Assembly: GCA_964493955.1 (NCBI GenBank)
Contig: CAZBPZ010000018.1
Location: forward strand, 1-26,302
Direction of reading: 5' to 3'
From: CAZBPZ01 sp964493955
GTDB lineage: Bacteria; Chloroflexota; Dehalococcoidia; Dehalococcoidales; Fen-1064
Length of the DNA stretch: 26,302 bases
In this document: in pieces, positions 5,486 to 18,944 of the stretch
How positions within the stretch are numbered: the stretch's first letter is position 1
Layout: each line of letters begins with the position of its first letter
The notes under the pieces: generated by a model
Databases searched by the model: none
The model's input: the letters and a program-made list of their open reading frames with translations, nothing else
What the model was told of the DNA's origin: nothing
Made by a program: the position numbers and the translations under genes

Positions 5486-6479
5486 GGAAATAGATGCCAT
5501 CCTGGAGGAGTGCCTGGAGCACCTGCTGGCCGGTGATGCCACGGTTGAGCGGTGCCTGGAGCGCTTTCCCGCCCAGGCGGGCGAGCTGGAGCCGCTGCTG
5601 CGCACGGCGCTGCGGGCCGCCCGTGCCCTTGAGGTTGAGCCTGCCCCGGAGTTCAAGGCGGCGGCGCGCTACCAGATGCGGCTGGAGATGGCGCGGCGTG
5701 ACGCCGGGAGAAGGCCGGCCATCGGGCGGCTGCCACGCTGGGCGCTGGTGACGGTGGTGCTGGTGGTACTGCTGGCCCTGGGCAGCGGCACCGTGGTGGC
5801 GGCCGATTCCAGCATGCCGGACAGCCCGCTCTACGGGGTAAAGCTTGTTACTGAGCGGGTGCGGCTGGCGCTGGCTACCTCGCAGGCGCGTAAGGCCGAG
5901 CTCTACGCCACCCTGGTGGAGCGTCGCCTGAACGAGATAGACCGCATGCTGGCCGAGGGTAAAGAGAGGCTGGCCGAGCGGGCGGTGGAGCGCCTCACCG
6001 GGCACCTGGAAAGCATGGCCGCCCTGCCGCTGGAGGAAGTCCCGGCCAGCCCGGTGGCGCAGCGGGTGACACTCTCTTCTCCGGCCGAGACACCGCCAGA
6101 GGAAGAGGCACCGCCGGAGGAGGAGGCACCGGTAACCCGCCCGGCCGGGGAGGCTGCCGTGAGGGAGGCCAGGCAGGCGGCGGCGGACTTCGTCCGGCAG
6201 TTGCGGACGGCCGTGACCAGTGACGACCTGCGGCTCAAGCTCCTGCTGGGGCACTACGCCGTGACCCATCCGGAGCGGCTGGAAACACTGCTGGCGGAGG
6301 CACCGCCGGCGATGCGGCCGTCGCTGCGCCGGGCCGTTGACGAGGTGACGACTGTTTACCGGCAGGCCCTGGAGAAGCTGCGCCAGGCCGCCGAGAGAAG
6401 GTCCGAGGCCGGTAGAGAGAGGCCGGGGCTGGTACCGGGCCGGGGCACCCCGGCGGAGCGGCCGCAGCCTGCCCGCTAG
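5472..6479 (+). CDS. DUF5667 membrane protein, probable anti-sigma/regulatory partner of the ECF factor
   Basis: The 335-aa product has a cytoplasmic N-terminus (1-89) with a LEECLEHLLAG/RFPAQAGELEPLL helical region common in proteins encoded beside ECF sigmas. One membrane segment follows (about 90-111, ending VVAADSSMP). The outer part begins DSPLYGVKLVTERVRLAL, the DUF5667 signature, and continues as long charged helices. A Glu/Pro-rich low-complexity linker (about residues 205-225, PPEEEAPPEEEAP) is followed by further helices and a Pro/Arg-rich C-terminus. The start at ATG 5472 has GAGGAAG just upstream and overlaps the sigma gene. The likely role is to hold the sigma factor at the membrane until an envelope signal arrives; that role is inferred from gene order. 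The next gene, ruvB, is convergent with only 3 bp between the stop codons. Confidence 0.82.
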   Translation: MSGRKEIDAILEECLEHLLAGDATVERCLERFPAQAGELEPLLRTALRAARALEVEPAPEFKAAARYQMRLEMARRDAGRRPAIGRLPRWALVTVVLVVLLALGSGTVVAADSSMPDSPLYGVKLVTERVRLALATSQARKAELYATLVERRLNEIDRMLAEGKERLAERAVERLTGHLESMAALPLEEVPASPVAQRVTLSSPAETPPEEEAPPEEEAPVTRPAGEAAVREARQAAADFVRQLRTAVTSDDLRLKLLLGHYAVTHPERLETLLAEAPPAMRPSLRRAVDEVTTVYRQALEKLRQAAERRSEAGRERPGLVPGRGTPAERPQPAR

Positions 6480-6482
6480 GAG

Positions 6483-7514
6483 CTACGGCTGCTGCCAGAG
6501 CGTCGGCTGGGTGGTGCTCTGGCGGGAGTAGTCCCGCCCCAGGTGGGCGTAGGCAAGCCGGGTGGCCACCCGGCCGCGGGGAGTCCGCTCCAGGAAACCG
6601 AGCTGCAGCAGGTACGGCTCGTAGATGTCCATGATGGTATCAGCGTCCTCGCTGATGGCGGCGGCGATGGTCTCCAGCCCCACCGGCCCCCCGCCGAACT
6701 TGTCAATGATGGTCTCCAGTACCTTGCGGTCCAGCTCGTCCAGGCCGATGCCGTCTACCTCCAGCTTGCCCAGCGCCTCGACCGCCACCGCCTGGGTGAC
6801 GGCCCCGTTGGCCCTGACCTGGGCATAGTCGCGTACCCGCTTCAGCAACCGGTTGGCAACGCGCGGCGTGCCGCGGGCGCGGCGGGCAATCTCGTCAAGC
6901 CCGGCCGGCTCGGCCTCAATCTGCAGGATTTCGGCCGAGCGCCGCAGTATCTGGCGGATGGAGTCCACGTCGTAGAAGTCCAGGTGGTACACCGCCCCGA
7001 AGCGGTCGCGCAGGGGCGGGCTGAGCAGGGCGAAGCGGGTGGTGGCGCCGATGAGGGTAAACGGGGGCAGGGTGAGGCGCAGGCTCTTGGCCCCCGGTCC
7101 CTTGCCGATGATAATATCCAGCGCCCCGTCCTCCATCGCCGGGTATAGTATCTCCTCAACGGCGCGGTTGAGGCGGTGTATCTCGTCGATGAAAAGGACG
7201 TCCTGCTTGTGAAGGTTTGTCAGGATGGCAGCCAGGTCACCGGTGCGCTCGATGGCCGGCCCGGAGGTAACGCGGATGCTGGCCCCCATCTCGGCCGCAA
7301 TGATATGTGCCAGGGTGGTCTTGCCCAGTCCCGGCGGGCCGTACAGCAGGACGTGGTCAAGCGCCTCGCCGCGTCCCCGGGCGGCCTCGATGGCGATGCT
7401 CAGGTTTTCCTTGACGGCGTGCTGGCCGATGAAATCAGCCAGTGACCGGGGCCGCAGGCCGGCCTCAATCGGCCTGTCCTCCGGCCTGGGCTTGCCCGAT
7501 GTAATGCGGGCCAT
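6483..7514 (-). CDS. ruvB: RuvB Holliday-junction branch-migration ATPase
   Basis: The 343-aa product shows every RuvB landmark: an N-terminal RPRSLADFIGQ segment, Walker A GPPGLGKTT (59-67), Walker B FIDEIHRL (109-115), sensor I GATTRFALLS, the arginine-finger region PLRDRFG, and a C-terminal winged helix with GGGPVGLETIAAAISED and the ending LGFLERTPRGRVATRLAYAHLG. RuvB hexamers drive DNA through RuvA to move Holliday junctions; ruvA and ruvC are not in this window. I use ATG 7514 (residues MARITSGK). An ATG 11 codons upstream lies inside a perfect extended -10 (7546-7556) and so cannot be in the mRNA from that promoter. GGGGGGAG precedes ATG 7514, closely spaced. Confidence 0.97.
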   Translation of the reverse strand: MARITSGKPRPEDRPIEAGLRPRSLADFIGQHAVKENLSIAIEAARGRGEALDHVLLYGPPGLGKTTLAHIIAAEMGASIRVTSGPAIERTGDLAAILTNLHKQDVLFIDEIHRLNRAVEEILYPAMEDGALDIIIGKGPGAKSLRLTLPPFTLIGATTRFALLSPPLRDRFGAVYHLDFYDVDSIRQILRRSAEILQIEAEPAGLDEIARRARGTPRVANRLLKRVRDYAQVRANGAVTQAVAVEALGKLEVDGIGLDELDRKVLETIIDKFGGGPVGLETIAAAISEDADTIMDIYEPYLLQLGFLERTPRGRVATRLAYAHLGRDYSRQSTTQPTLWQQP

Positions 7515-7545
7515 CCGCTCCCCCCGTGCTCTGGTGGCGTGCCCC

Positions 7546-7556
7546 ATTATAGCATA
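7546..7556 (-). promoter_or_regulatory. Extended -10 promoter of ruvB
   Basis: The minus strand reads TATGC-TATAAT, a consensus -10 with its TRTGN extension and no clear -35. Transcription would begin near 7539, about 25 nt before the chosen ruvB start. It also excludes the upstream in-frame ATG at 7547. Confidence 0.65.
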
Positions 7557-7583
7557 CCGGCCATCGTGCCCCTTCCGTTCCGG

Positions 7584-7620
7584 CCATAAAAGGAGCAGGC
7601 CTGCCGTGGCAGGCCTGCTC
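7584..7620 (-). terminator. Intrinsic terminator of the rpoBC operon
   Basis: A perfect 12-bp stem (GAGCAGGCCTGC / GCAGGCCTGCTC, 7593-7620) with a 4-nt loop is followed on the minus strand by CCTTTTATGG. It starts about 20 nt after the rpoC stop. The T-run is short (four), but the stem is very stable. Confidence 0.85.
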
Positions 7621-7639
7621 GGGATTCCGGGGGGTGGGG

Positions 7640-11705
<4,066 letters not shown>

Positions 11706-11713
<8 letters not shown>

Positions 11714-12119
11714 TCGGCTCGTCTACCTCTCCGGCCGTATTGCCGTCATCGTCTGTCCCGGGTCCTGTCTCCGGCGAAGGGGTTTCTGCCTCGCCGGCAG
11801 GTGTCTCTCCCTCACTGGTCACCGCCCCGCCGGCAGGTGTCTCTTCCTCGCCGGTCACCGCCTCGGTGGCCGGCCCGGCCCCGTCCCCGGAGGTGACCGG
11901 GGGTGGCCCCTCGTCTTCGGGGGTGGGGGGCTGGCCGCTTTCAGGCGCGGCTGGCTCTTCCTCCTCCGGCGGGGTGGTGGCCTCTGTCTCCTCTTCGGTG
12001 GTGGGGGGGGCTTCGGCCGCCAGGTTGGCGGCCAGCGCCGCAATCTGGTCCAGCTCCTCGCCGGGCCCGGCGCCTTCCGTTTCCTCCCCGGCCTCCTCGG
12101 GCGGGGGCAGGGGTGGCGC
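11706..12119 (-). other. Acidic low-complexity C-terminal tail of RpoB, with a 36-bp tandem repeat
   Basis: These codons encode 137 residues dominated by Glu, Pro, Thr, Gly and Ala beyond the conserved RpoB end. At 11793-11828 and 11829-11864 a 36-bp unit is repeated (GCCGGCAGGTGTCTC at the start of each), giving AVTGEEETPAGG and AVTSEGETPAGE. This duplication probably arose by slippage. The tail is predicted to be disordered. Confidence 0.8.
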
Positions 12120-15100
12120 CTCCTCGTTTATCACCTCAATCGCCAGCCCGAGGCTCTGGAGCTCCTTTACCAGCACCTTGAACGATTCCGGCACACTGGG
12201 CTGGAGGATGTCCTCGTTCTTGACGATAGCCTCGTAGGCCTTGGTGCGCCCGCTGACGTCGTCGGACTTGATGGTGAGCATCTCCTGGAGGTTGTGGGCT
12301 GCCCCGTAGGCTTCCAGGGTCCAGACCTCCATCTCACCGAAGCGCTGGCCTCCGAACTGGGCCTTGCCCCCCAGCGGTTGCTGGCTGATGAGCGAGTAGG
12401 GACCGGTGGAACGGGCGTGGACCTTGTCCTCCACCAGGTGGTTCAGCTTCATCATGTAGATGTTGCCCACCGTGACCGGCTGGTCGAACGGCTCGCCGGT
12501 GCGGCCGTCGCGCAGCTCCACCTTGCCCAGGGTTGGCGGGATTATGCCCTTCTCCGCCGTGACCCTGGCGGCGGTTTTCTCCAGGGCTTCGGCTTCCAGC
12601 CCGGATGTGTCCACCCCGGCATCCTCGAGCCAGATGCGCAGGCAGGCCTCTTTGGCAATACCGGGGGTGCTGTCATCGAAGATGCGGTCATAGTCATAGC
12701 CGCGCTCGTGCAGCCAGGCCCGCACCCGGGCCTCGTCGGGTGGGGTGCGGTGGTTGCCGGGGTCATGGCTGATGGCCCCGGCCTGGCGGGCCATCCAGGC
12801 CCGTGCCAGGGCGTCTTCAATATCAACTTCGTCGGCCCCGTCAAAGACGGGTGTCATTACCTTGAAGCCCAGCTCCTGGGCGGCCCAGCCGAGGTGGGTC
12901 TCCAGCACCTGGCCAATATTCATGCGGGAGGGCACGCCGATGGGGTTGAGGATGATGTCCACCGGTGTCCCGTCCGGCATGAAGGGCATGTCCTCGGCCG
13001 GGGCAATGATGGAGACCACCCCCTTGTTGCCGTGCCGGCCGGCCAGCTTGTCCCCCACCGCGACGGGGCGTTTCTGGGCAACCCATACCTGCACCCACTG
13101 GATGACACCGGCCGGCAGGTCATCACCGGTGAAGACCTTCACGTTGACAACCTTACCCCACTCGCCGTGAGGGACACGCAGGGAGGTGTCCTTCACCTCG
13201 CGGGCCTTCTCCCCGAAGATGGCCCGCAGCAGCTTCTCCTCGGCCGAGAGCTCGGTCTCTCCCTTGGGGGTTATCTTGCCGACCAGTATGTCATCCGGGC
13301 CAACCTTGGCACCGATGCGGATGATTCCATCCTCGTCCAGCTCGCGCAGGGACTCCTCCCCCACGTTGGGAATATCGCGCGTTATTTCCTCGGGGCCGAG
13401 CTTGGTCTCGCGGGCTTCCACCTCGTACTTTTCAATGTGGATGGAGGTGAAGGTATCGGCCTCGAGCAGGCGGCTGCTGATGATGATGGCATCTTCATAG
13501 TTGTAGCCCTCCCAGCTCATGAAGGCGCAGAGCAGGTTCTGCCCCAGCGCCAGCTCGCCCTGCTCGGTGGAGGAGCTATCAACCAGCACGTCGCCCCGCC
13601 TGACGCGGTCCCCCCGGCTGACAACCGGGCGCTGGTTGATACAGGTGCCCTGGTTGGTGCGTATGAACTTGAGCAGCCGGTAGTGGTCTGCCACGCCGTC
13701 GTCCCGGGTGACGACAATCTCGCTGCTGGTGACCGAGGTCACCACGCCGTCGTTCTGGGCGAGGATAACCTGGCCACTGTGACGGGCGGCTTCGGCCTCC
13801 ATGCCGGTGGCCACCAGCGGCGCCGCCGGCCGCAGCAGGGGTACGGCCTGGCGCTGCATGTTGGAGCCCATCAGGGCACGGTTGGCATCATCATGCTCCA
13901 GGAATGGTATCAGCCCCGCCGAGACGCTGAAGAGCTGCTTGGGCGAGACGTCCATGTAGTCCACCTTGTCCGGCTTTTCCCGCAGGTAGCTGCCGGCCTG
14001 CCGCACTTCTACCCGCTCGTCAATGAAGCGGTTGTGCTCGTCCAGCCGGGCATTGGCCTGGGCAATGGTGTAGCGGTCCTCCACGTCAGCTGACATGTAG
14101 ACGATTTCGCCCGAGACAAACGGCACCACCTTGACCTGGCGGACCGATAGCTCGTTCAGCTGCCTGGCCTCCTCTTCTCCGATGACGGTGCCGGCCGCCA
14201 GGACAACCTTGCCGTCCTGGGTGACGTCTTCGCGTAACGTCTGCCCCACGATGGCGGCGTCGCGGGGGCTCATCTCCTTCACCACCTTGCGGTAGGGTGT
14301 CTCGATGAAGCCGTAGCGGTTGATGCGGCTGTAGGTGGCCAGCGAACCGATGAGCCCGACGTTTGGCCCCTCCGGGGTCTCAATGGGGCAGATACGGCCG
14401 TAGTGGGAGTAGTGGACATCGCGTGCTTCAAAGCCGGCCCGCTCGCGGGACAGGCCGCCCGGCCCCATGGCCGAGAGCCGCCGCTTGTGCGTCAGCTCGT
14501 CCAGGGGGTTGGTCTGCTGCATGAACTGGGAGAGCTGGGAGCTGGAAAAGAACTCCCGTATTGCCGCCACCACCGGCCGGGTGTTGACCAGGGCACTGGG
14601 CACGGCAACCTCGGTGGGGATGGTGCTCATCCGCTCCCGGGCAACGCGTTCCAGGCGCATCAGCCCGATGCGGAGCTGGTTCTGTATCAGCTCACCCACG
14701 GTGCGGGCGCGCCGGTTCCCCAGGTGGTCAATGTCATCGGCGCTTTCACGGCCGTTGTTGATGTTGATGATACGCCGTACAATCTCAACCAGGTCTTCAC
14801 GCGTCAGGGCGCGCTGCTCTTCCGGTATGTTCAGCCCCAGGCGCTTGTTCATCTTGTACCGGCCAACGCTGCCCAGGTCGTAGTGCTGGGCATCAAAGAG
14901 CTGGCTGGTGAGCAGCTTGCGGGCGTTCTCCAGGCTGGGAGGGTCTCCCGGCCGCAGCTTGCGGTAGATGTCTATCAGGGCCTCGGCCTCGTTGCGGATG
15001 GCCGGCTCGCGCTCCATGGTAGTCTGGATGTAGCGGCGGTCCGGGGCGGTATCATCTTTTTCGAACAGCAGGAGCAGCTCCTCGTCCGAGCCGTAGCCGA

Positions 15101-15704
15101 TGGCGCGTAGCAGGGTGGTTACCGGTATCTTGCGCTTGCCGTTTATCTTGGTGGAGATGACCCCGGAGGAAGCGGTCTCAAACTCCAGCCAGGCACCCCG
15201 GTTGGAGATGAGCTTGGCATGGCAGAGAATATGGCCGCTGGAGGGGTCTTCCTCGGCGGTGAAGTAGACGCCCGGCGAGCGCAGCAGCTGGCTGACGACC
15301 ACCCTTTCCGCCCCGCTGGTGATGAAGGTGCCGCGCTCCGTCATCAGCGGGATTTCGCCCATAAAGAGGTCCTGCTCTTTAATCTCTCCCGTTTGTTTGA
15401 TGAGCAGCCGTGCCTTGACGTAGAGCGGGGCGGCGTAGGTGAGGTCACGCTGGAGGCACTCCTGCTCGGAGTGACGGGGCTCGCGGAACTCATAGCCTAC
15501 CAGCGAGAGCTCCAGCCGGTTGCCGGTGAAGTCACGTATCGGGGAGACTTCTTCCAGGACCTGGCGCAGCCCTTCCTCCTGGAACCAGCGGAATGACTCC
15601 AGCTGGACCTCGATGAGGTTGGGGATGGCCATGATTTCGGGAAGCCTGGCGTAGGACTTGCGGGAGACAGGGTACAGGCTCTTCTCGGCACCCACCGGGG
15701 ACAT
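11706..15704 (-). CDS. rpoB: RNA polymerase beta subunit
   Basis: The 1332-aa product has the standard beta blocks: LPNLIEVQLESF-like N-terminus (IPNLIEVQLESFRWF), the rifampicin-pocket region (SQLSQFMQQTNPLDELTHKR, then RRLSAMGPGGLSRERAG), the catalytic GDKLAGRHGNKG segment and the C-terminal clamp LVKELQSLGLAIEVINE. The rifampicin cluster looks wild type. After the normal end comes a 137-aa acidic Pro/Thr/Glu-rich tail with a 12-residue tandem duplication. I choose ATG 15704, which has GAGGTGG 5-6 nt upstream, over an upstream GTG (15722) that has no ribosome site. A consensus promoter sits about 145 bp upstream. No ribosomal-protein genes (rplJ, rplL) precede it, unlike the common bacterial layout. 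Confidence 0.98.
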
Positions 15705-15794
15705 ACACACCACCTCTAGCACTGCATTGGCGCGCGAGCATGCGGGAACGACGTGCTACCGCGGGGAAACCCCGAAGACATGTTCAGGGACGGT

Positions 15795-15817
15795 AAAAAA
15801 CTGCATCAAAAGGGCAG
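15795..15817 (-). promoter_or_regulatory. Weak attenuator-like element in the rpoB leader
   Basis: In the 135-nt rpoB leader the minus strand reads CTGC, nine bases, GCAG, then six T residues. The 4-bp stem alone is too weak for an efficient terminator, but the exact U-run after the stem within the leader is notable. A CGGGG/CCCCG hairpin lies further downstream. Confidence 0.2.
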
Positions 15818-15846
15818 AAACCTTCGGCAGGTATCAACAAACCCTT

Positions 15847-15876
15847 ATTGTAACAGGGAGTGGGAAGGGTTGTCAA
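15847..15876 (-). promoter_or_regulatory. Strong promoter of rpoBC
   Basis: On the minus strand, perfect TTGACA (15871-15876), an 18-bp spacer and TACAAT (15847-15852) preceded by TGT form a near-consensus housekeeping promoter. The -35 box contains the TGA stop codon of the upstream cupin gene. The transcription start is expected near 15840. Confidence 0.85.
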
Positions 15877-16238
15877 CCCCTGTCAGCCCGCCCGTAGTCA
15901 TCTTCGAGCCGCACCACGTCCTCGAGCTCCGGCGTCGAGACTTCCAGGAGATAGGTGTCTTCGATGGCCTCGATGCGGTGGCGCGTTCCCGGCGGCAGGT
16001 GGACACTCTGCCCGGCCTCAAAGAGGCGCGTCTGCCGCGGCCCGCCCGGGCGGGCCGTCTCCAGCCTGACCTTGCCCTGGTACACGTACATGGACTCGTC
16101 TTTGCTGCGGTGGAACTGGAAGCTGAGCCGCTGCCCCTGCCGGACGAAGAGGACCTTTCCGGCGTACCTGGGGGTGAGTGCCCAGAGCAGCTCATAGCCC
16201 CAGGGCTTCTCCGTCTTCTGCGGGAGCTGGTCTGCCAT
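15873..16238 (-). CDS. Cupin-fold mannose-6-phosphate isomerase-type protein
   Basis: The 121-aa product is a single cupin barrel of the type II phosphomannose isomerase kind, the domain that in ManC-type bifunctional enzymes follows the nucleotidyltransferase. Marks are KPWGYELLWA at the start, FHRSKDESMYVYQGKVRL (cupin motif 1 with the metal His/Glu) and LPPGTRHRIEA (motif 2). The nucleotidyltransferase half is absent, so it stands alone. The isomerase would interconvert fructose-6-P and mannose-6-P, which fits the phosphohexomutase gene just upstream (28-bp gap). GGAGGAGG before the ATG secures the start. The TGA stop sits inside the -35 of rpoB. A small sugar-binding cupin without isomerase activity is the alternative. 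Confidence 0.8.
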   Translation of the reverse strand: MADQLPQKTEKPWGYELLWALTPRYAGKVLFVRQGQRLSFQFHRSKDESMYVYQGKVRLETARPGGPRQTRLFEAGQSVHLPPGTRHRIEAIEDTYLLEVSTPELEDVVRLEDDYGRADRG

Positions 16239-16266
16239 CTTGCCTCCTCCGTGCGGGCGTGCCGCG

Positions 16267-17691
16267 CTAGATGCCCGCCAGCTCTTGTCCGGCCTCCAGC
16301 AGGTCGTTGACCTTTTCCTGGCTGCGGCTCTCGGCGTAGATGCGCAGCAACGGTTCCGTGCCCGAAAACCTTATGAGCAGCCAGCTGCCGTCGGCCAGTG
16401 CGAAGTAGTACCCGTCTGTCCTGGTGTCTATCTGTGTGACTCCCGTCCCGGCGACAGCCTCCGGCCGGGCCTTTTCCAGCCTGTCCCTGATGGCCGGGCG
16501 CTGCTCTGCGGGGAAGGGCACGTCAACCCGGTGGTAGTAGTGCGGCCCTACCCTGTTGAACAGGTCGGCCAGCAGTTGCGACGGGCTCCGCCCGGTGCTG
16601 ACCATGTAGTCCAGGAAGTAAAGGGCGGCCAGCACCGAGTCACGCTCCGGGATGTGGCCGCGGAAGCCGTAGCCGCCGCTTTCCTCCCCCCCGATGAGGG
16701 CGTTTTCCCGGAGCATCACCGGGGCCACGTAGCGGAAGCCCACCGGCACGCGGTGCAGCGGCACCTGGTACATCTCCGCCAGCCGGTCCAGCATGGCGCT
16801 GCTGTTCAGTGTCTTGACGATGGCACCGCGCTCCCGGCGCACGTCCAGCAGGTAGAGGCAGAGCAGGGGAAAGACCTGCAGCTGGGTCAGGAACCGGCCG
16901 TGCTCGTCGATGATGCCGATGCGGTCGGCATCACCGTCGTGGGCGATGCCCACGTCCGCCCCCTTTTCCGGTACGAGGGCGGCCAGGCGCTTGAGGTTGA
17001 CGGCAATCGGCTCCGGGTTGATGCCGGGGAAGGCTGGGTTTCTTTCGGGGTTGATTTCGGTGAGCTGCGTCCGGCCCCCTTCAAGTAGCGTCCTCAGGTA
17101 CCCGGCCCCCACCCCGTACATCGGGTCCACCACGATGTTGAGCCCGGCATCGCGGATGGCCTGGCAGTCCACCAGGCGGCGTACCCGCTCCAGGTAGGCC
17201 GGCACCGGGTCGTACCCGGTGACAAGGCCGCTCTCCCGGCCTTTTCCCAGGGGCAGGCGCGGCACCTCCCGGCCCTGGTGGGCATGGATGCTCTGCTCCA
17301 CCCGGTCTATGACTTCCTGGGGGGCACTGCTGCCGTCGGCCTGGCGCAGCTTGAACCCGTTCCAGCGGGCCGGGTTGTGGCTGGCGGTGATGGCGATACC
17401 ACCGGCGGCCTGCCTTTCGGTAACACCGAAGGCAACCACAGGCGTGGGCAGGGCGTGCCCTGTCAGCCAGACCCTGATGCCGTTGGCCGCCAGCACCTCG
17501 GCGCTGGCAGCGGCGAAGTCCTCGGAGGCAAAGCGGTTGTCGTAGCCGATGACAATACCGCGCTCTGCCCCGCCGGACTCCTTGACATAGTCGGCCACGC
17601 CCTGGGCGCAGCGGCGCACGTTGTCGAAGGTGAAGTCCTCGGCAATCACACCGCGCCAGCCGTCGGTGCCGAACTTGATAGGGCTGCCCAT
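16267..17691 (-). CDS. Alpha-D-phosphohexomutase (phosphoglucomutase/phosphomannomutase)
   Basis: The 474-aa product contains the four active-site loops in order. They are the catalytic phosphoserine loop TASHNPARWNGFK (the Ser is transiently phosphorylated), the magnesium loop DGDADRIGI, the sugar-recognition loop GGEESGGYG, and the phosphate-binding loop RFSGTEPLLRIYAE near the C-terminus. The start GTDGWRG motif follows ATG 17691. The enzyme moves phosphate between C1 and C6 of glucose or mannose; GEESGG cannot settle which sugar, though the adjacent PMI-type cupin favours supply of mannose-1-P and GDP-mannose or glycan precursors. It is in one operon with metK (31-bp gap), an association with no obvious metabolic link. 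A longer upstream frame would overlap metK and is rejected. Confidence 0.92.
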   Translation of the reverse strand: MGSPIKFGTDGWRGVIAEDFTFDNVRRCAQGVADYVKESGGAERGIVIGYDNRFASEDFAAASAEVLAANGIRVWLTGHALPTPVVAFGVTERQAAGGIAITASHNPARWNGFKLRQADGSSAPQEVIDRVEQSIHAHQGREVPRLPLGKGRESGLVTGYDPVPAYLERVRRLVDCQAIRDAGLNIVVDPMYGVGAGYLRTLLEGGRTQLTEINPERNPAFPGINPEPIAVNLKRLAALVPEKGADVGIAHDGDADRIGIIDEHGRFLTQLQVFPLLCLYLLDVRRERGAIVKTLNSSAMLDRLAEMYQVPLHRVPVGFRYVAPVMLRENALIGGEESGGYGFRGHIPERDSVLAALYFLDYMVSTGRSPSQLLADLFNRVGPHYYHRVDVPFPAEQRPAIRDRLEKARPEAVAGTGVTQIDTRTDGYYFALADGSWLLIRFSGTEPLLRIYAESRSQEKVNDLLEAGQELAGI

Positions 17692-17722
17692 TCCGCCCGT
17701 CCTTTCGCGGGTGCCGCTGGCC

Positions 17723-18931
17723 CTAGAGGCCTGCCTCCCGGCGCAGTGTCTCTGCCAGGTCGGTCTTTTCCCAGGGCAGGTCAAGGTCGTCCCGGCCGAA
17801 GTGGCCGTAGGTGGCTGTCTGGCGGTAGATGGGGCGGCGCAGGTCAAAGTATTTTATGATGGCGGCTGGCCGCAGGTCGAAGTGGCGGGCTACCAGCTCG
17901 TCAATCACCCGGGGAGAGACCTTGCCGGTACCGAAGGTCTCGACCGAGACGGACAGCGGGCGGGCCACGCCGATGGCATAGGCAATCTGTACCTCGGCGC
18001 GCTCGGCCAGGCCGGCGGCCACCAGGTTCTTGGCAATGTAGCGCGCCATGTAGGCGGCCGAGCGGTCCACCTTGGTGGGGTCCTTGCCCGAAAAGGCCCC
18101 GCCGCCATGGCGGGCAATACCGCCGTAGGTGTCAACCAGTATCTTGCGCCCGGTAAAGCCGGTGTCCGAGGCCGGCCCTCCCTTGACAAAGCGCCCCGTG
18201 CTGTTGACGTAGAACTTGGTGTCACTGTCAATCAGCCCGGCCGGCACGATTGCCCGGATGACCTTCTCAATGATGTCCTTTTCTATCTGCTCGGAGGTGA
18301 CATCCGGGTCATGCTGGGCGGCGATGACGACACTCGTGACGCGTTTCGCGGCGCCGCGGTGGTATTCCACCGTCACCTGCGACTTGCCGTCGGGCCGCAG
18401 GTAGGGCAGGGTGCCGTTCTTGCGCACCTCGGCCAGCTTGCGGCAGAGCTTGTGGGAGAGGGCAATCGGCAGCGGCATCAGCTCCGGTGTCTCGTTGCAG
18501 GCAAACCCCACCATCATGCCCTGGTCACCGGCGCCGGTGCGGTCAAACTCGTCCCCGGCGGCCTTTTCCCTGACCTCGCGGGCGGCGCTCACCCCGCGGT
18601 CAATATCAGGTGACTGCTCCTTGATGGACACCAGCACCCCGCAGGACTTGTGGTCGAACTGGTACTCGGGGTTGGTGTAGCCGATGTCACGCACCACCTC
18701 ACGCACGATGGTCGGCACGTCCACGTAGCAGCTGGTTGTAATCTCGCCCATTACAATCACGAGCCCGGTAGTACAGGCCACCTCGCAGGCGACCCGGCCC
18801 ATCGGGTCTTCTTTCATGATGTAGTCCAGTATCGCGTCCGAAATCTGGTCGCACACCTTGTCCGGGTGGCCCTCGGTCACTGACTCCGAGGTTATCAGGT
18901 ACCTGGCTGAATCGTAAAAGCTGTTGGCCAT
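17723..18931 (-). CDS. metK: S-adenosylmethionine synthetase
   Basis: The 402-aa product matches MetK along its length: TSESVTEGHPDKVCDQISDAI near the start (ATP and Mg sites), GAGDQGMMVGFA in the middle (flexible loop region) and GGGAFSGKDPTKVDRS for the phosphate loop. It makes SAM from methionine and ATP, releasing phosphate and pyrophosphate. The ribosome site AAGGAGG, 5 nt before ATG 18931, is the best in the window. It is 13 bp downstream of ahcY, so synthesis of SAM and removal of its inhibitory by-product are expressed together. No SAM riboswitch was recognised upstream. Confidence 0.98.
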   Translation of the reverse strand: MANSFYDSARYLITSESVTEGHPDKVCDQISDAILDYIMKEDPMGRVACEVACTTGLVIVMGEITTSCYVDVPTIVREVVRDIGYTNPEYQFDHKSCGVLVSIKEQSPDIDRGVSAAREVREKAAGDEFDRTGAGDQGMMVGFACNETPELMPLPIALSHKLCRKLAEVRKNGTLPYLRPDGKSQVTVEYHRGAAKRVTSVVIAAQHDPDVTSEQIEKDIIEKVIRAIVPAGLIDSDTKFYVNSTGRFVKGGPASDTGFTGRKILVDTYGGIARHGGGAFSGKDPTKVDRSAAYMARYIAKNLVAAGLAERAEVQIAYAIGVARPLSVSVETFGTGKVSPRVIDELVARHFDLRPAAIIKYFDLRRPIYRQTATYGHFGRDDLDLPWEKTDLAETLRREAGL

Positions 18932-18944
18932 GTTGCCTCCTTAC

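Noticed and set aside
7515..7547. An upstream ATG for ruvB
   Set aside because: The codon is part of a consensus -10 hexamer and is not expected in the mRNA.
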